DNA from: Amoebophrya sp. AT5.2
Lineage: Eukaryota; Sar; Dinophyceae; Syndiniales; Amoebophryaceae
Direction of reading: 5' to 3'
Assembly (NCBI GenBank): GCA_005223375.1
Contig: RXOD01006034.1
Coordinates: forward strand, 1 to 11,545
Length of the DNA: 11,545 nucleotides
Of the stretch, positions 1 to 9,818 are shown one piece after another. A program made the translations under genes and the position numbers. Positions within the stretch are counted from its first letter, which is position 1. Each line of letters starts with the position of its first letter. The notes under the pieces were generated by a model that saw only the letters and a list, made by a program, of their open reading frames with translations, was not told where the DNA came from and did no database searches.

Positions 1-209
1 CCGCAGGATTAAAATCATCATTTGATGGCACGTAGGTTCACTTTACATGGCAGCCTCTTGTTGAAGCGGTTGTTGGGCGCTTTCATCATGCTTTGTCAAG
101 ATGAACTAGTTTGTACATTCATAGTAACTCCCAACATGCTTTTATGCCAGTATTTTTTTAGCAGTACCTCAAAGCTTTTCCCATTACTTCTATCACTTAC
201 TACAAACAG
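1..209 (+). other. Probable 3' part of an intron
   Basis: No frame gives protein-like sequence here. The stretch is AT-richer than the exon that follows and ends in a pyrimidine-rich tract followed by ACAAACAG at 202-209, a good 3' splice site. The reading frame of the next exon would meet a TAG at 159-161 if continued upstream, which supports the boundary at 209/210. The donor is presumably outside the window. Confidence 0.55.
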
Positions 210-806
210 GCCGACGGCTCGCACCACGCCCAGGCCGCTGCTGCTGCCGGCAGCGGGCACCTCGAGCTTCAGATTCACCTGAAGACGAACGACAATGCCT
301 TTTCGAACATGGCTCCGCTCGAGGTTCTGCATACGTTTGGGCTGCATCAGATTCCCGAAGCCCACTGGGACACTAGCAAGCTGCTCACGGAGGAGACGCG
401 GCACCGTCCAGAGCTGCCGCCGATCCCTTCCTCGACCGACCAACTGCCGCCCATGGGGGACGACGAATCCGAGGAGCACAAGCAGGAGCGGCTCCGCCAG
501 GCCGTGCTGGCGGCCACGGAGCAGCAGCAACTTCTCTTGGCGAAGGAGTACCCCACGATAACAGCCAAGCTAGGAAACCAAGAGACGCTAGAGTCTGTGC
601 TAGAGGCGATCGAGAAAAAACCAGAAATGCACAACGCGCTCGCGGTCACGATGGTCTCAGCTTCAGCAGGAGGTGCCGGGGGGCCTGCCGCAACGACGGC
701 CGGCGCGGATATCGCTTCTCCATCGATGGGAGCGGTCCCTGCACCGCCCGCCGACGGGGGAGAAGCGACGGCAGGCGGGGCGATGGCGCTGGCTGAGCAT
801 CAGTGA
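210..806 (+). CDS. Terminal exon of an unrecognised protein (5' part outside window)
   Basis: An open frame runs from the 3' splice site at 209/210 to TGA at 804-806 and encodes 198 residues. I do not recognise the family. It starts with a His/Ala-rich patch, then a compact stretch (LELQIHLKTNDNAFSNM, then PLEVLHTFGLHQIPEAHW), then an acidic, Gln-rich region likely to be helical (EEHKQERLRQAVLAATEQQQ) and a Glu/Lys helix-like part ending near residue 146. The last 50 residues are low-complexity Gly/Ala/Pro, typical of a disordered tail. The ATG at 309 is internal: codons upstream of it are equally protein-like, so I read this as a last exon and not a complete gene starting at 309. A complete 165-residue gene from 309 is the alternative. 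Confidence 0.6.
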   Translation, partial: ADGSHHAQAAAAAGSGHLELQIHLKTNDNAFSNMAPLEVLHTFGLHQIPEAHWDTSKLLTEETRHRPELPPIPSSTDQLPPMGDDESEEHKQERLRQAVLAATEQQQLLLAKEYPTITAKLGNQETLESVLEAIEKKPEMHNALAVTMVSASAGGAGGPAATTAGADIASPSMGAVPAPPADGGEATAGGAMALAEHQ

Positions 807-1807
807 AACTTTTGCCCACGACCACGTCCCCCTCCGTCCGGCACACGAACTCTTCGGCTGTTAGTTACTTTACCATACTTTTCCAACATCGTATTCGTAG
901 CTAGCGAAAGCAAAGCTACCTCGAGTACCTGCCATGGTATCTTCGACCCATCTTCACCAGGCACCAGCCGTGCTTGACGTTTTGGCCTACATTGAAGAAA
1001 CGACCTTTCGTGTACAACAGCCGATACATTGAAGTAGAAACGACCTTTGTTACGTGTGGGCACGTCACGCAATCCTGGAGCGGCACAAATTATAACGAAC
1101 TCGACAAATAATTTAGATTTCCGAAATCCGACTCGCTTGTTGTGTTGTCTCGATTTGCGACGAAGGGGCGAATGTTAAATCAAAGAACGAAGTAAAATAT
1201 TGAAAACGTCGGTTCCTACCGACGCCGGTCCAGCCGCAGTGCGAAAGCCCGACGATATCTCTGAGCACTTACGTCAGACGAAAGATAGCGGACGGCATCA
1301 TCCTCACGTACGTTCTGTTTGATATTAGAATGTCATCTCGATGCCGACCCGGCGGTCAAGAGACCAGAGCGAGTATGAACGCAGTCGAAAATCGCCTGAA
1401 GAAAACTGGATCCCTGCGATGGTCACCACATCAAAATCAGGATCATACGATCAAGTCGGTCCCTCGTGGCGGAGATGATCTGGTGGCAGGCGGCATCTTC
1501 GGTCTAACTTTGATTTTTGGTTTTCGACATTGAAGACTCAGGCATACGCATACAATACTACGTACTTGAACCTAGAGCTAGACCGAGCCCTACACATGAT
1601 GAAATACATAGTACTTAAGTAGTCGCGGTGTGTATAAGCTGCGTAGCCCTAACTGTAAACGTAAAGATTAAGATAGCCTCAGCACTCTTCTACTAACTTA
1701 GTGAACGATGAATTTAAGCACCAGAGCGAGCTCCCGCTGCTCGTTCCCTCACCCGCACTTCCACCCTCCATGTCCATTCTGATGTACTATTAAAGTCTGT
1801 ACATATT
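807..1807. other. Spacer without a recognisable gene
   Basis: About 1 kb, AT-richer than the flanking exons. The only open frame of note (1330-1533 +) has no protein-like composition. It contains the imperfect repeat pair at 988-1048. It should hold the 3' UTR of the upstream gene and the promoter and 5' UTR of the kinase gene, but I see no convincing TATA-like or polyadenylation motif. Confidence 0.5.
988..1048 (+). repeat. Imperfect direct repeat pair
   Basis: TACATTGAAG followed by AAACGACCTTT occurs at 988-1008 and again at 1025-1048. In the second copy three bases (TAG) separate the two blocks. The 21 shared bases are identical and both copies are followed within a few bases by CGTGT. 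This looks like a local duplication with a later 3-base insertion or deletion. Confidence 0.75.
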
Positions 1808-4800
1808 ATGCCGTCTCCTGCCCGCTCTAACCAAGCGGGGGCCCGCGCGCCAAATGATGTTGACGCTTCTGAAGCAGCGGGGATTTCCGGTAACAAATTT
1901 CGAGGTGGAGCGCCAAGAAGTCCTCGGCCCCCCAATCCGGTGACAGCTGCAGGCAGTAGAGCAGGAGGAACAAAAAGGGCGACGACGACCCCCCCAAGAA
2001 CGCCAACAAAAATCAGCGCACCCTCGTCGGTGGGAGGTCGGTCTACAGCGTCGACTGCTTGGCACAACGCCCCGACCCCGAGCAGTGGCACTCCTAGTAC
2101 GGGCACGTCCAGTTCCAGGGGATGTTCAGCACGCACGTCCCACTACACGACTCCAACCACGTGTTCGGCGACGGGGAGCAAGGCCACATCTCGTGGCACG
2201 TCTACGAGAAATAGCGACTCTGCAAGTTGTGGACTGGGAGGCGGAGTCGGAACTAGTACGAGTGGCGGAAATCACAGCACATGCACAAGCAGCCCGGTTG
2301 CGCGGCCACGGCCGATCCCAGAGGACTCGTTTTTTGAGGGTTCCCCAGTTGGCCGCCGGCCACAAGAATCCTTATCCACTATTTCATCGCGCTCCTTCTC
2401 CCGTGGCGCCTTCGGTACAGCTGCGGTTGCGCCGTTGTCAGAGGGCGCGGGTCGCGCAGGAGGAACGGCAAAAGTCGGCTCCTCAACGTCATCGTCTTCA
2501 TCCGCGTCTACGGATCGTGTGGGAAAGAAAAAGAATGTGAATCAGCCGTCGTCTAATACGAACTCCACGGCCACGTGGGGTAGAATAGAATCCGGTGGCC
2601 TCGACACTGGCGAAGCAGTAGCAGGAGCAGCAGCGCAGCTCGAAGGAGGAGACAGGAAGGAAGACGAGGAGCTCGAAATAGTAGAAGCAGTGGCGCCAGA
2701 GTCTGAACCTTCGCGGCAGAATGCAAGCATACCGCGCAGCACCTCCATGCAGGAAATGCAGCAGCGACACGACTCGCCACCGACGGCGCTGACCACAACT
2801 AGCTGGGAGCTCGCCTACAACTTCCGCAGCTACAGCTTGCGGAAAAAGCGGCCGTGGGCACTTCCGCTGTCCTCAGAACAGGACACGAATTTCTACCAGA
2901 GCACCGGTGGGTTCAGGCCCAACACTGAGTTGGCAGAACAGGTTAGCGAGACCACAGAAACGGCGGATAACGTCGTGGGACAGAAGGACGCCAGTCCACT
3001 CGTCGGCGTAGTCGGGTTCCCCGTGATGGTGGAAAACGGCTCGCCACTGTTTTCCGCCTCACCCCGCAGAAGCGCGCCTGGTCGTGATTTGGTGGGGTCG
3101 GCCTTGGCGAATCTTCCTCCGAGCGGGGGGGAGGGTAACTGCTCGCAGCCCTTTTCGAGGGACGGACGACTCGTGTTTCCGCGAGAAGGGCAGAAGCTGG
3201 ACCTGGCGTTCTTTGGCGGCCAGTGCAGCATCTTCACAAGAACAGCCAGCGCGGACGATGATATCCCTCCAGCAAGCGCAGGCCGGAGCGGAACTATTGC
3301 GGTCGCCCCCTCCAGCAGCGACGAGCAATGGACGTCACGCTCAGAGCAGCGCAGCAAGCGCTGCATAGCAACAGCCTCAGGCATCGACGGATACGCCACA
3401 TCTTTGAACCAGAGCAGCTCACTGTCGGCGCAGCACGCGCGAAGTGGCGCTGCCGCACCAAGATCCTGGTCCTTTCAAATGGTGCAGCATGGCGGCGGCG
3501 TCAACGACTTGAAAGACGCGTCCATCTCGTGGAGCCCGTCTTTCCATGATGCGCCGTTTCCGCTGCCTTCCGAGCCTCTTGGGGGCCAAGGAACCCAGAG
3601 TGAGAGCATGCTGGCAGCACGCCATTCCCATTCCGATACCGGTATAGCGCCGTCTTGTGAGACAACGGCGGATCACTGTCCGCCACCGCCACCTACAATG
3701 GTATCCTCCTGCGCAACGTCGGAAGTCTCCGACATCGATCGATCGCGACGAGGGTCAGGGGATGAACGTTGCAACAGGCGAGGAGAGCGACAGACGCACG
3801 CCGCCAGCTGTGCCTCTTCATCGAGCAGCAGGTGCAGGCAGGGCCAGGGTGCATCTTCCAGTAGTACCCCTCTAGCCGGATCCTCGTCCGACCTCGTCCA
3901 AGGCTCCAGTTCCGACCTCCAGACCTCCAGTGGCGCGAACTGCAACACCGGGCATTTGCAGCATCATGTGCCGCCGCGCCCGGGCATGGTGCGGAAGCCG
4001 ATGTACCAGCCGGAAGCCGACTCTTCGTCGCGCGATTACGACCCGCGGTTGGCCTGCGGGATCAAGATTCCGCGGGGGGCAAGACACCCCCAATCGAAGC
4101 GTTCGAGCCACGAACAGCCACGCTTGCGCGGGGGGAGCGGGAGCACTTCTTCGCCCCCGCCCAGTACGGACGATGTGGCCGCGCCTTCGTCGTTCAGCGA
4201 CGTGGACCCGGCGAACGCGAGTTTTGAGTTCGGGCCGTTGAAGGGACGCGGCGGCAGCGCCGAGGTGTACGAGGTGTACGACGACCGTTCGCGGAAGTTC
4301 GCGATGAAGGTAGTTTCCGCCAAGCACCGGCGGCACCTGGACGGCTTCCTGGAGGAGGTGAGGCTGCTGGAGCGATTCTCAAAAAAGGGGTCTGAGGGCG
4401 CGCGCGACCACATCGTGCGGATGTATTTGAGTCGGTGCTTCCCCGAGCAGCTGCAGCTGTACATCCTGCTGGAGTATGCGGAGTGCGACTTCGGGGAGTT
4501 TCTGCGGCGGTTCGAGGCGAACGGCGGGATGGATGTGGACACGATCTACCTGGCCTTTCTGCAGATGCTGCAGGCGGTGGACGTGATCCACGCGGCGGGC
4601 ATCGTTCACTTCGACCTGAAGCCCGCGAACTTTCTGCTGGTGAAGCCGGGGCGGATCAAACTCTCCGACTTCGGGCTCGCGCGGGCGCTGGAAGACGGGG
4701 CGACGCACATCTCGCGGCACGGGCAGTGCGGGACAGTGCGCTACATGCCGCCGGAGGCGTTCTACCAGCCGGAACACTCGCAGTCGACGATGAAAATGAA

Positions 4801-6223
4801 GCCGACCTGCGACGTGTGGAGCCTGGGCATAATCCTCTTCCAAATGATGTACCTGCAGACGCCGTTCGAGAGGGTACGAATTAAATACTAGTTTCTCATT
4901 GGTGTGGCCTAGGCCGACAGGAGCCGTTTTAGCCTAGGACGATGTCTCTACACGAAGCAAAAGGAAAGCACTGAGGAGCCTCAAACTTCCACTGAATGAC
5001 GAGTGCTTCTGTTCGCTCAACTACCTAGTAGAAGTAGCAAGCTCCTACTTACATCATTTTTTACCCCACTACAGTTCGAGAGCTGCGGGAATCGTGTGAT
5101 GTTTGCTATTGCGGATCCGCGGATGCGCGTTTGTTTCCCCATCCTTCCGAAACGGCTGCGAATGGACCCGAAGACGCTCCCCCCAACACCTGTCGCCGCA
5201 GATGGCGCAGGAGCAGCAGAGGAAGACGCCAAGGAGGAATCAGCTGATGAGCCCAACATGGGGAAGAAAACGAGAATCAACATGGTATCCCCCGTGGTGC
5301 AGCACATGGTCGCGTGCCTGCAAGGCTGCCTCCGTCACCGCCCGGGCGAGCGGATGACGACAGCGCAGCTGCTCCAGACGTGGCGGCTGCTCGAGGCCGA
5401 GGCGAGCAACGCGTCGGAGGCAGACCCTCCGGGCGTCAGTCGCACCGACTCCGTCTCGACCGTCCACGAGCTGCTCGCTGCCCCCGCAGCTGGTGCCGGC
5501 GCGGGCGCTGTGGGGCTGCTCTCGGCGGACAGCCTGCGAAAAGTCGAAAAAATAAAAAAAAATGTAGACCCAGACGACCGCACTTTCTGCAATTTCCGCT
5601 ACCAAACTCCCGACGGGGTACACGACGATCCACGGATCGCTCGCCTTTTGCAGCCCGAGCCGTATCCCGCCGGACGAAGGTTTGTCTCGTTCGAGGCCGC
5701 ACCGCTCCCGGCGGCCTCTTCCGTCGATCCGCAGGTCGAACGGGCGCTCCGGGATCCGAGTTTCGTAGAAGACGGTCGGCGAGACTTGATGCCCGGCGGT
5801 GGAGGAGCCGGCGGAAAGGGTGATGAATCTGGGAGAGCCGATCCGGACGTGTCTGGGGGCGCCGCGTTTGGGGAACGAGACCCGGACCAGGATAACAAAG
5901 AGGACGGCAAACGCGACCATGGCGGTCAGGTGGAAGACTACGCCGACCTCGAAGCGGGGCTGCCGCTGCTGAAGAAGGGTAAAAAGCATGGAGTTCAGGA
6001 CGGGGACATGTGCGAGGATGAAGAGACGGATGACGATGAATACGAGCAACGAGAAAGCAGGGAAGCGCGGAGGAAGAAGTGCCTCCGAAATCCGTGGTTC
6101 TACGTGATCATTGGACTTCTCGCGGCGATCACGATCGCCGTGTCTGCCGTGGTTGTGGTGATGCAGCGGAAATGGGCACGCGCAGCGGAGGAGCCGTCGG
6201 GGGGAATCACGATAAAAAGATGA
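1808..6223 (+). CDS. MPS1/TTK-family protein kinase with C-terminal membrane helix
   Basis: Two exons (1808-4873 and 5075-6223) give about 1404 residues. The kinase domain starts near residue 806: glycine loop KGRGGSAEV (812 on), ATP lysine K834 in FAMK, helix-C glutamate about E850, catalytic HFDLKPANF with D936 and N941, DFG at 954-956, and GTVRYMPPEA at 975-984. DLKPANF plus GTVxYMPPEA is the signature of MPS1/TTK, the spindle-checkpoint kinase that phosphorylates kinetochore proteins. All catalytic residues are present, so it should be active. Residues 1-805 are low-complexity Ser/Gly/Pro with no visible TPR. In exon 2 the last kinase subdomains follow an acidic insert (LQGCLRHRPGERMTTAQLL resembles the end of TTK), then a disordered acidic region, a basic patch (RRKK), a hydrophobic helix at about 1363-1386, and a short tail. 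Such a helix is not known to me in MPS1 kinases. The start is the first ATG after an in-frame TAA at 1715. Family confidence is high; the exact splice junction is less certain. Confidence 0.88.
4874..5074 (+). other. Intron of the kinase gene, flanked by a 9-base direct repeat
   Basis: GT at 4874-4875 and AG at 5073-5074 bound a 201-base, phase-0 intron containing an in-frame TAG at 4889-4891. Splicing rejoins the kinase domain between TPFE and the segment homologous to the region before the AI-x-DP motif of TTK. GTTCGAGAG occurs at 4864-4872 and 5074-5082, straddling both ends. Removal of one repeat plus the insert (210 bases) would also keep the frame but would need a non-GT-AG junction. 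Inside are a CCTAGG-centred palindrome near 4909 and a second CCTAGG near 4933. Confidence 0.75.
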
Positions 6224-6921
6224 GCAGATCCAGCGCCGAGGAAACGGGCACGACCAAGAAATGTCTTCGAGTTCGAACGGCGACAAATAAGACGATCTAA
6301 CGCGTGAATGTGAAAGAAACGCACATACAACTTACGTTAAAACTCATTACTTATTTCGCAATGCTGCTATTGACCTATTTTGCGTACAAGAACTACCAAG
6401 CGAAAGTAGCAGTAGTTTTGGCCCCATTTGCATCATGGCCAGGCCTTCTACTTGGATCATAGAGGTGGGAATATCCACCGCTATATGTGGAAAATTGTCT
6501 AAATGATACCTGCATCGGACCCGCCAGCGACGCTACTTGGAGCACCAGATTGTACGAGAACATCATTGGGCATGTTGTTCTTCGTGGCGGAGTGTCAACC
6601 GTGATCCTCTGATCTTGATCCATGATGTAGTGCTACGGAGACCCGTTGCAAATCCGTGCTCGACGCTGCGATCCTTTCTTCTTCGTGCTGGTCGTGGCAG
6701 GCACGGCGTCAGTGATCACCTCTTTATCTTCATGTTTCACCATGCATTGGCTGATCGCTTCCGCGACTGTACCATCATGGCGATCGTGCTTCTTTTCTCC
6801 TCGTCTGTGCTGCCCCTAGAGGACCCCTATGCATAGATTGAAAGCCCTGCCTCTAGTACGTACTGTCCTCCGCCACCGCCGAGAAGAACAAGTAGCGGCC
6901 AACACCAATAAGAAGTAGAAG
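6224..6921. other. Spacer without a recognisable gene
   Basis: AT-rich just after the kinase stop, more mixed later. The + frame open over 6537-6836 begins at TTG and its translation lacks protein-like composition. The last 80 bases are purine-rich (GAAGAACAAGTAGCGG, AAGAAGTAGAAG) and probably form the 5' UTR of the next gene. No structured RNA or repeat recognised. Confidence 0.45.
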
Positions 6922-8030
6922 ATGGCGTTCCCAAGTTCAAAAAGTTCAGCGGTTGGGCCGCGCAGCGCAATGGGGAGAAACGCGACGAGAAGAATACTGG
7001 CGCTGGTGCTTTCGGTTCTTCCCATCGCGCAATTAACTTGGGCCAACAAGGACGTGAAATCGGTGACGTGTGCGGTCTGCCAACTCGCCATGAATTACAT
7101 TGTCGACCAAGACATCTCGGAGGAGACCATCGAAGAAATCTGCGAACCAAACTTGAAAGTTGGAAGGTATCGCTTGACGATGAAAAACGAAGTCACGCTA
7201 AAGCTGACTGTAGTAACTGTAGCTCGTGGGCCTCAAACTCAAACACCACAAACTGGCTATAAAAATAAATCGTGTATAAAAAAAAATTTTATTCGCTGAA
7301 CCCATAAGCTCTCAGCACTCATTCATACCGCAACATATCCGAAGGTGGCTTTCGCAGCTGGACATGATCAACAACCCCGAAACGAGCACTGGCGTTCAAA
7401 TACACGACCTCGGGAAGCCCGGAGAGTGTCGCAAGGAATGCTCGATCGTCGCCCGCGCGTGTCGGCAGTCGGCTCTTACTGACGACAACGCCGACGAAGT
7501 CTTGGCGGTACTGGCGAAGAGCAGGGAGAATTCCGAAGGCAAAGACGAGACGAAATCCAAACTGCAACAGAAGTTCTGCAAGAAGAAAAAGTCAGTTTGC
7601 GGCAGTGCTGGTGGAAAAAAACACGCACGGAGCTGGGACGACGAGTTTGTCGAAGTCGACCCGAAGCTCGGCGAGATGGAGGACATGATGAAGGATATGA
7701 AGGCGAAGACAGGTATAGAACCAGTCTTGCTGTCTTCCTGTTGGAAGATTTGTTTTTGTGGCAGCAAGTCACTGGCCCTGGGGTACCCCGTCAGGGGTTG
7801 AAAGACAAGGGCGCCCCACCGAAGTATCGGAACAGCAGCGGATGGGGCACATTTTCGGCACCTTGTCGCAGCAGCAGCTGCGGACGTACTTGCAGTTGCG
7901 GCTGAGGGCCCCGTCGACGGGGACCGAGGATGCCCGCCCCTGCCGAGAACTTCACGCGCGCCCTTTCTCTCTTGCTCGCCACGTAGGAGCCCTTTCGCGC
8001 CGCGTTTGTTTCGCGCCGGCCGCATGGTGA
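6922..8030 (+). CDS. Secreted saposin-B-like small protein, spliced
   Basis: Exon 1 is 6922-7166 and exon 2 is 7345-7712, possibly followed by exon 3 from 7795 (or 7765) to TGA at 8028-8030. If the last intron is retained, the protein ends at TGA 7799-7801 with 233 residues. In-frame TAG at 6916 limits the start to ATG 6922 or ATG 6970; the latter gives a cleaner signal peptide (MGRNATRRILALVLSVLP). Cysteines in CAVC (50-53) and EEICEP (C74), then KPGECRKECSIVARAC and CKKKKSVC, follow the spacing of a saposin-B-type family of secretory proteins that I recall from plants and protists, which also has the W-x3-LD segment and an acidic Met-rich tail (here EMEDMMKDM). Saposin-like folds bind lipid or membranes; the role here is unknown. 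The first two exons are well supported, the third is doubtful and overlaps antisense to the decayed gene. Confidence 0.65.
7167..7344 (+). other. Intron 1 of the saposin-like gene, flanked by a 6-base repeat
   Basis: GTATCG at 7167 to CCGAAG at 7344, 178 bases, GT-AG. Exon 1 ends in a partial codon (AG) completed by G7345 to give R, followed by WLSQLDM. This restores a continuous conserved-looking protein that no single frame shows. GAAGGT is present at 7163-7168 and 7341-7346, spanning both splice junctions. Confidence 0.75.
7713..7794 (+). other. Possible intron 2 of the saposin-like gene
   Basis: GTATAG at 7713 follows ACAG, and CGTCAG at 7789-7794 is a possible acceptor; TGGCAG at 7759-7764 after a T-rich tract is an alternative that yields the same downstream frame. 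Either join leads to a protein-like stretch (PTEVSEQQRMGHIFGTLSQQ). Unspliced, the protein ends 29 residues later in a Cys/Trp-rich stretch that looks less natural. Confidence 0.4.
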
Positions 8031-9807
8031 TGGCCGCCCTCAGCAGGGCGGGCCACTCCCTCGCAACCAGGTAGACGCAGTCGAAACATGTGGCGCCTCC
8101 TTGCGCCGCGCTTTCGGGCGGATTATTCATGTCCGCCATACGTTCGGCGCGGGCTTCATTTTGCGCCTCCCCTGGCCACGGTTCAGCTGCATCGGGATCA
8201 GGAAGATGCCCCGCGTCAGCGCCTGCGTGTGGTTCGTCTGGCTTGCGTTCATGGTCGCAATTTCTTTGCACTCCTTGCCGCCGATGCTCTGCGTGTACCA
8301 GTTGAACAGCGCGGGGGCCTCGTCGCCCGCATGCAGGACACCCCGCGGCGAGAGGCTTGCGCTTGGATGCCGCGCACCCATGGCGTTCCAAATCCGCCCG
8401 AAGCGCCAGGCAGAAGCTTCTTGGGCGTTCCAATATCTTCGGCCGCGTTGTTCGAGGCGTCGCCCAGACCAGCGCTGGTCTTCTGCGACGGTGGCGCCTT
8501 CGTCTACGATTTGATGGAAGGCCGCGGCTCGACGTGGCGGCGGCGCTGGCGGCTTGTATCTTGTTGCTCGCCGCGGAAGTGGCGCGCTCGATGACACCGC
8601 TCGCCTGCGTGCGTCCGATAAAGTTCCGGACGCTTGGCGTCAGCCTCTGCGCCCGACGTAAACCGGTGCCGCGCTTGATAGCCGCTGGGTCGCTTTGGAC
8701 CAGGCGGGCGGCTTTATCGCACGCATGCGCGCGCGTCCAGCACCCCCATTGGGCCCCATGTCTTGCTTCAGCGTGTGCAAAGTAAGTGCAGGCGCCTGGT
8801 AGCGCGTCGCCGAGAGTACTCGGACGCCGGCGCCTTGGACTGCGTCCACGAGGTAGGAGTGCGCCACTGTTCCTCCGGCGGATTCATTTTTTCTAAGTCG
8901 GAGACTTGCTGCTGGAGCCAGATTATCTGCTTGGCTTGGCGGTCTATGGTCGCGCGGCCGTCGGCTTCGAGGTACGTGCTCCAGGCGTGCGGAGGGGTGC
9001 GCAGGTAGTTGTGGAAGACGTACGGCCCCGACTGCCCGCAGGTAGTTGGTGCCCTCAAGTCCCATCGACGGAGCTGGGGTCTATACTTAGAAACGGCAAG
9101 CGGACAACTTGGGGAGACCTTCTGGGAGTCCATCTCCAACAGCGTCGCGAGGCGGTCGCTGTGCGTAGTGATCGCGGTAGCTTCGAGAGTGCAACCACTG
9201 GAAGCCGCGCGCTAGTTTCGTGGGCAGCGCTTGCCGTGCTTGGCTTTTGTGGAAGCGTTTCCGTTCACGGTCGGAGTGTCGGGCTTGATGGAATCTCGGT
9301 AGACGACTGCGGACCACGTGGCTGTATATCAGGTCGGACATTGCCCGCCGCGCAAGGGTCGTCGCTTGTGTATTATCGTCGAAGTTGAGGGCTTCCATTC
9401 CTCCGCGCATGGCGTGCGCAACGATGCTTCTGACATGTCCCTGCAAAAGGAGAGAAACGAGGAGCGCAACCGCTAAGAAAGGCGCGGCCAACCCTGCCTG
9501 CAAGCCTTCGGCGCCTTGCGGGCTGTAGGTGTCCACCGCCTCCGCCACTCCCGGCGGGCCCTCCGACGTAGGAACCCACGTGGGCAATGGACCTTGCGGA
9601 CAGCACGCGGCTCACTAGCGTCGCCCAGATCAGCGCCGAGATGTCCAGAAACATAGAAACGACGCTCCCGGCTTTGTGCATCAACTTCCCGTCGCCGCTT
9701 CTTCCGCTCAGTCCCAGGGCCCCCCTCAGCGCCGTAGCCCCCGTCCCCTGCACGGTCAACGTCAAACCCAGCACACGACTCGCCACCGCTATCATCAAGA
9801 ACCACCC
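7935..9807 (-). pseudogene. Frame-shifting remnant of a large membrane protein gene
   Basis: Reading the - strand from 9807 downward, protein-like sequence continues for 1.9 kb but changes frame about seven times. Approximate segments are 9807-9555 (membrane-helix-like MFLDISALIWATLV), 9545-9325 (second helix LAAPFLAVALLVSLLLQG, then EALNFDDNTQATTLARRA), 9330-8815 (AVVYRDSIKPDTPTVNGNAS, an in-frame TAG at 9214-9212, then YVFHNYLRTPP and Gln-rich IIWLQQQVSDLEKM), 8810-8640 (TLHTLKQDMGPN), 8640-8530 (TPSVRNFIGRTQASGVIERA), 8503-8340 (SNNAAEDIGTPKKLLPGAS, preceded by TAG 8506-8504), 8350-8127 (ALFNWYTQSIGGKECKEIAT) and 8175-7935 (MADMNNPPESAAQGG). Neighbouring genes are intact, so poor sequence quality alone does not explain it. 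I do not recognise the family. Alternatives are tiny unusual introns or local indel errors. Confidence 0.5.
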
Positions 9808-9818
9808 TTAACGCCGAA

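Noticed and set aside
1330..1533. 67-residue + frame in the first long spacer
   Set aside because: No domain, no splice context and an ordinary chance length for the local composition.
2893..3399. 168-residue open frame on the - strand
   Set aside because: Antisense to the low-complexity leader of the kinase, whose + frame is uninterrupted over 3 kb.
5240..6286. 348-residue open frame on the - strand
   Set aside because: Antisense shadow of the GC-rich kinase exon 2; its translation is Arg/His/Pro-rich without domain features.
7396..8433. 345-residue open frame on the - strand
   Set aside because: Its 3' two-fifths is antisense to well-supported saposin-gene exons; only the part from about 8175 to 7935 looks protein-like and that is included in the decayed gene.
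8088..8594. 168-residue + strand frame
   Set aside because: Composition is Arg/Ala-rich and less protein-like than the - strand segments it overlaps.
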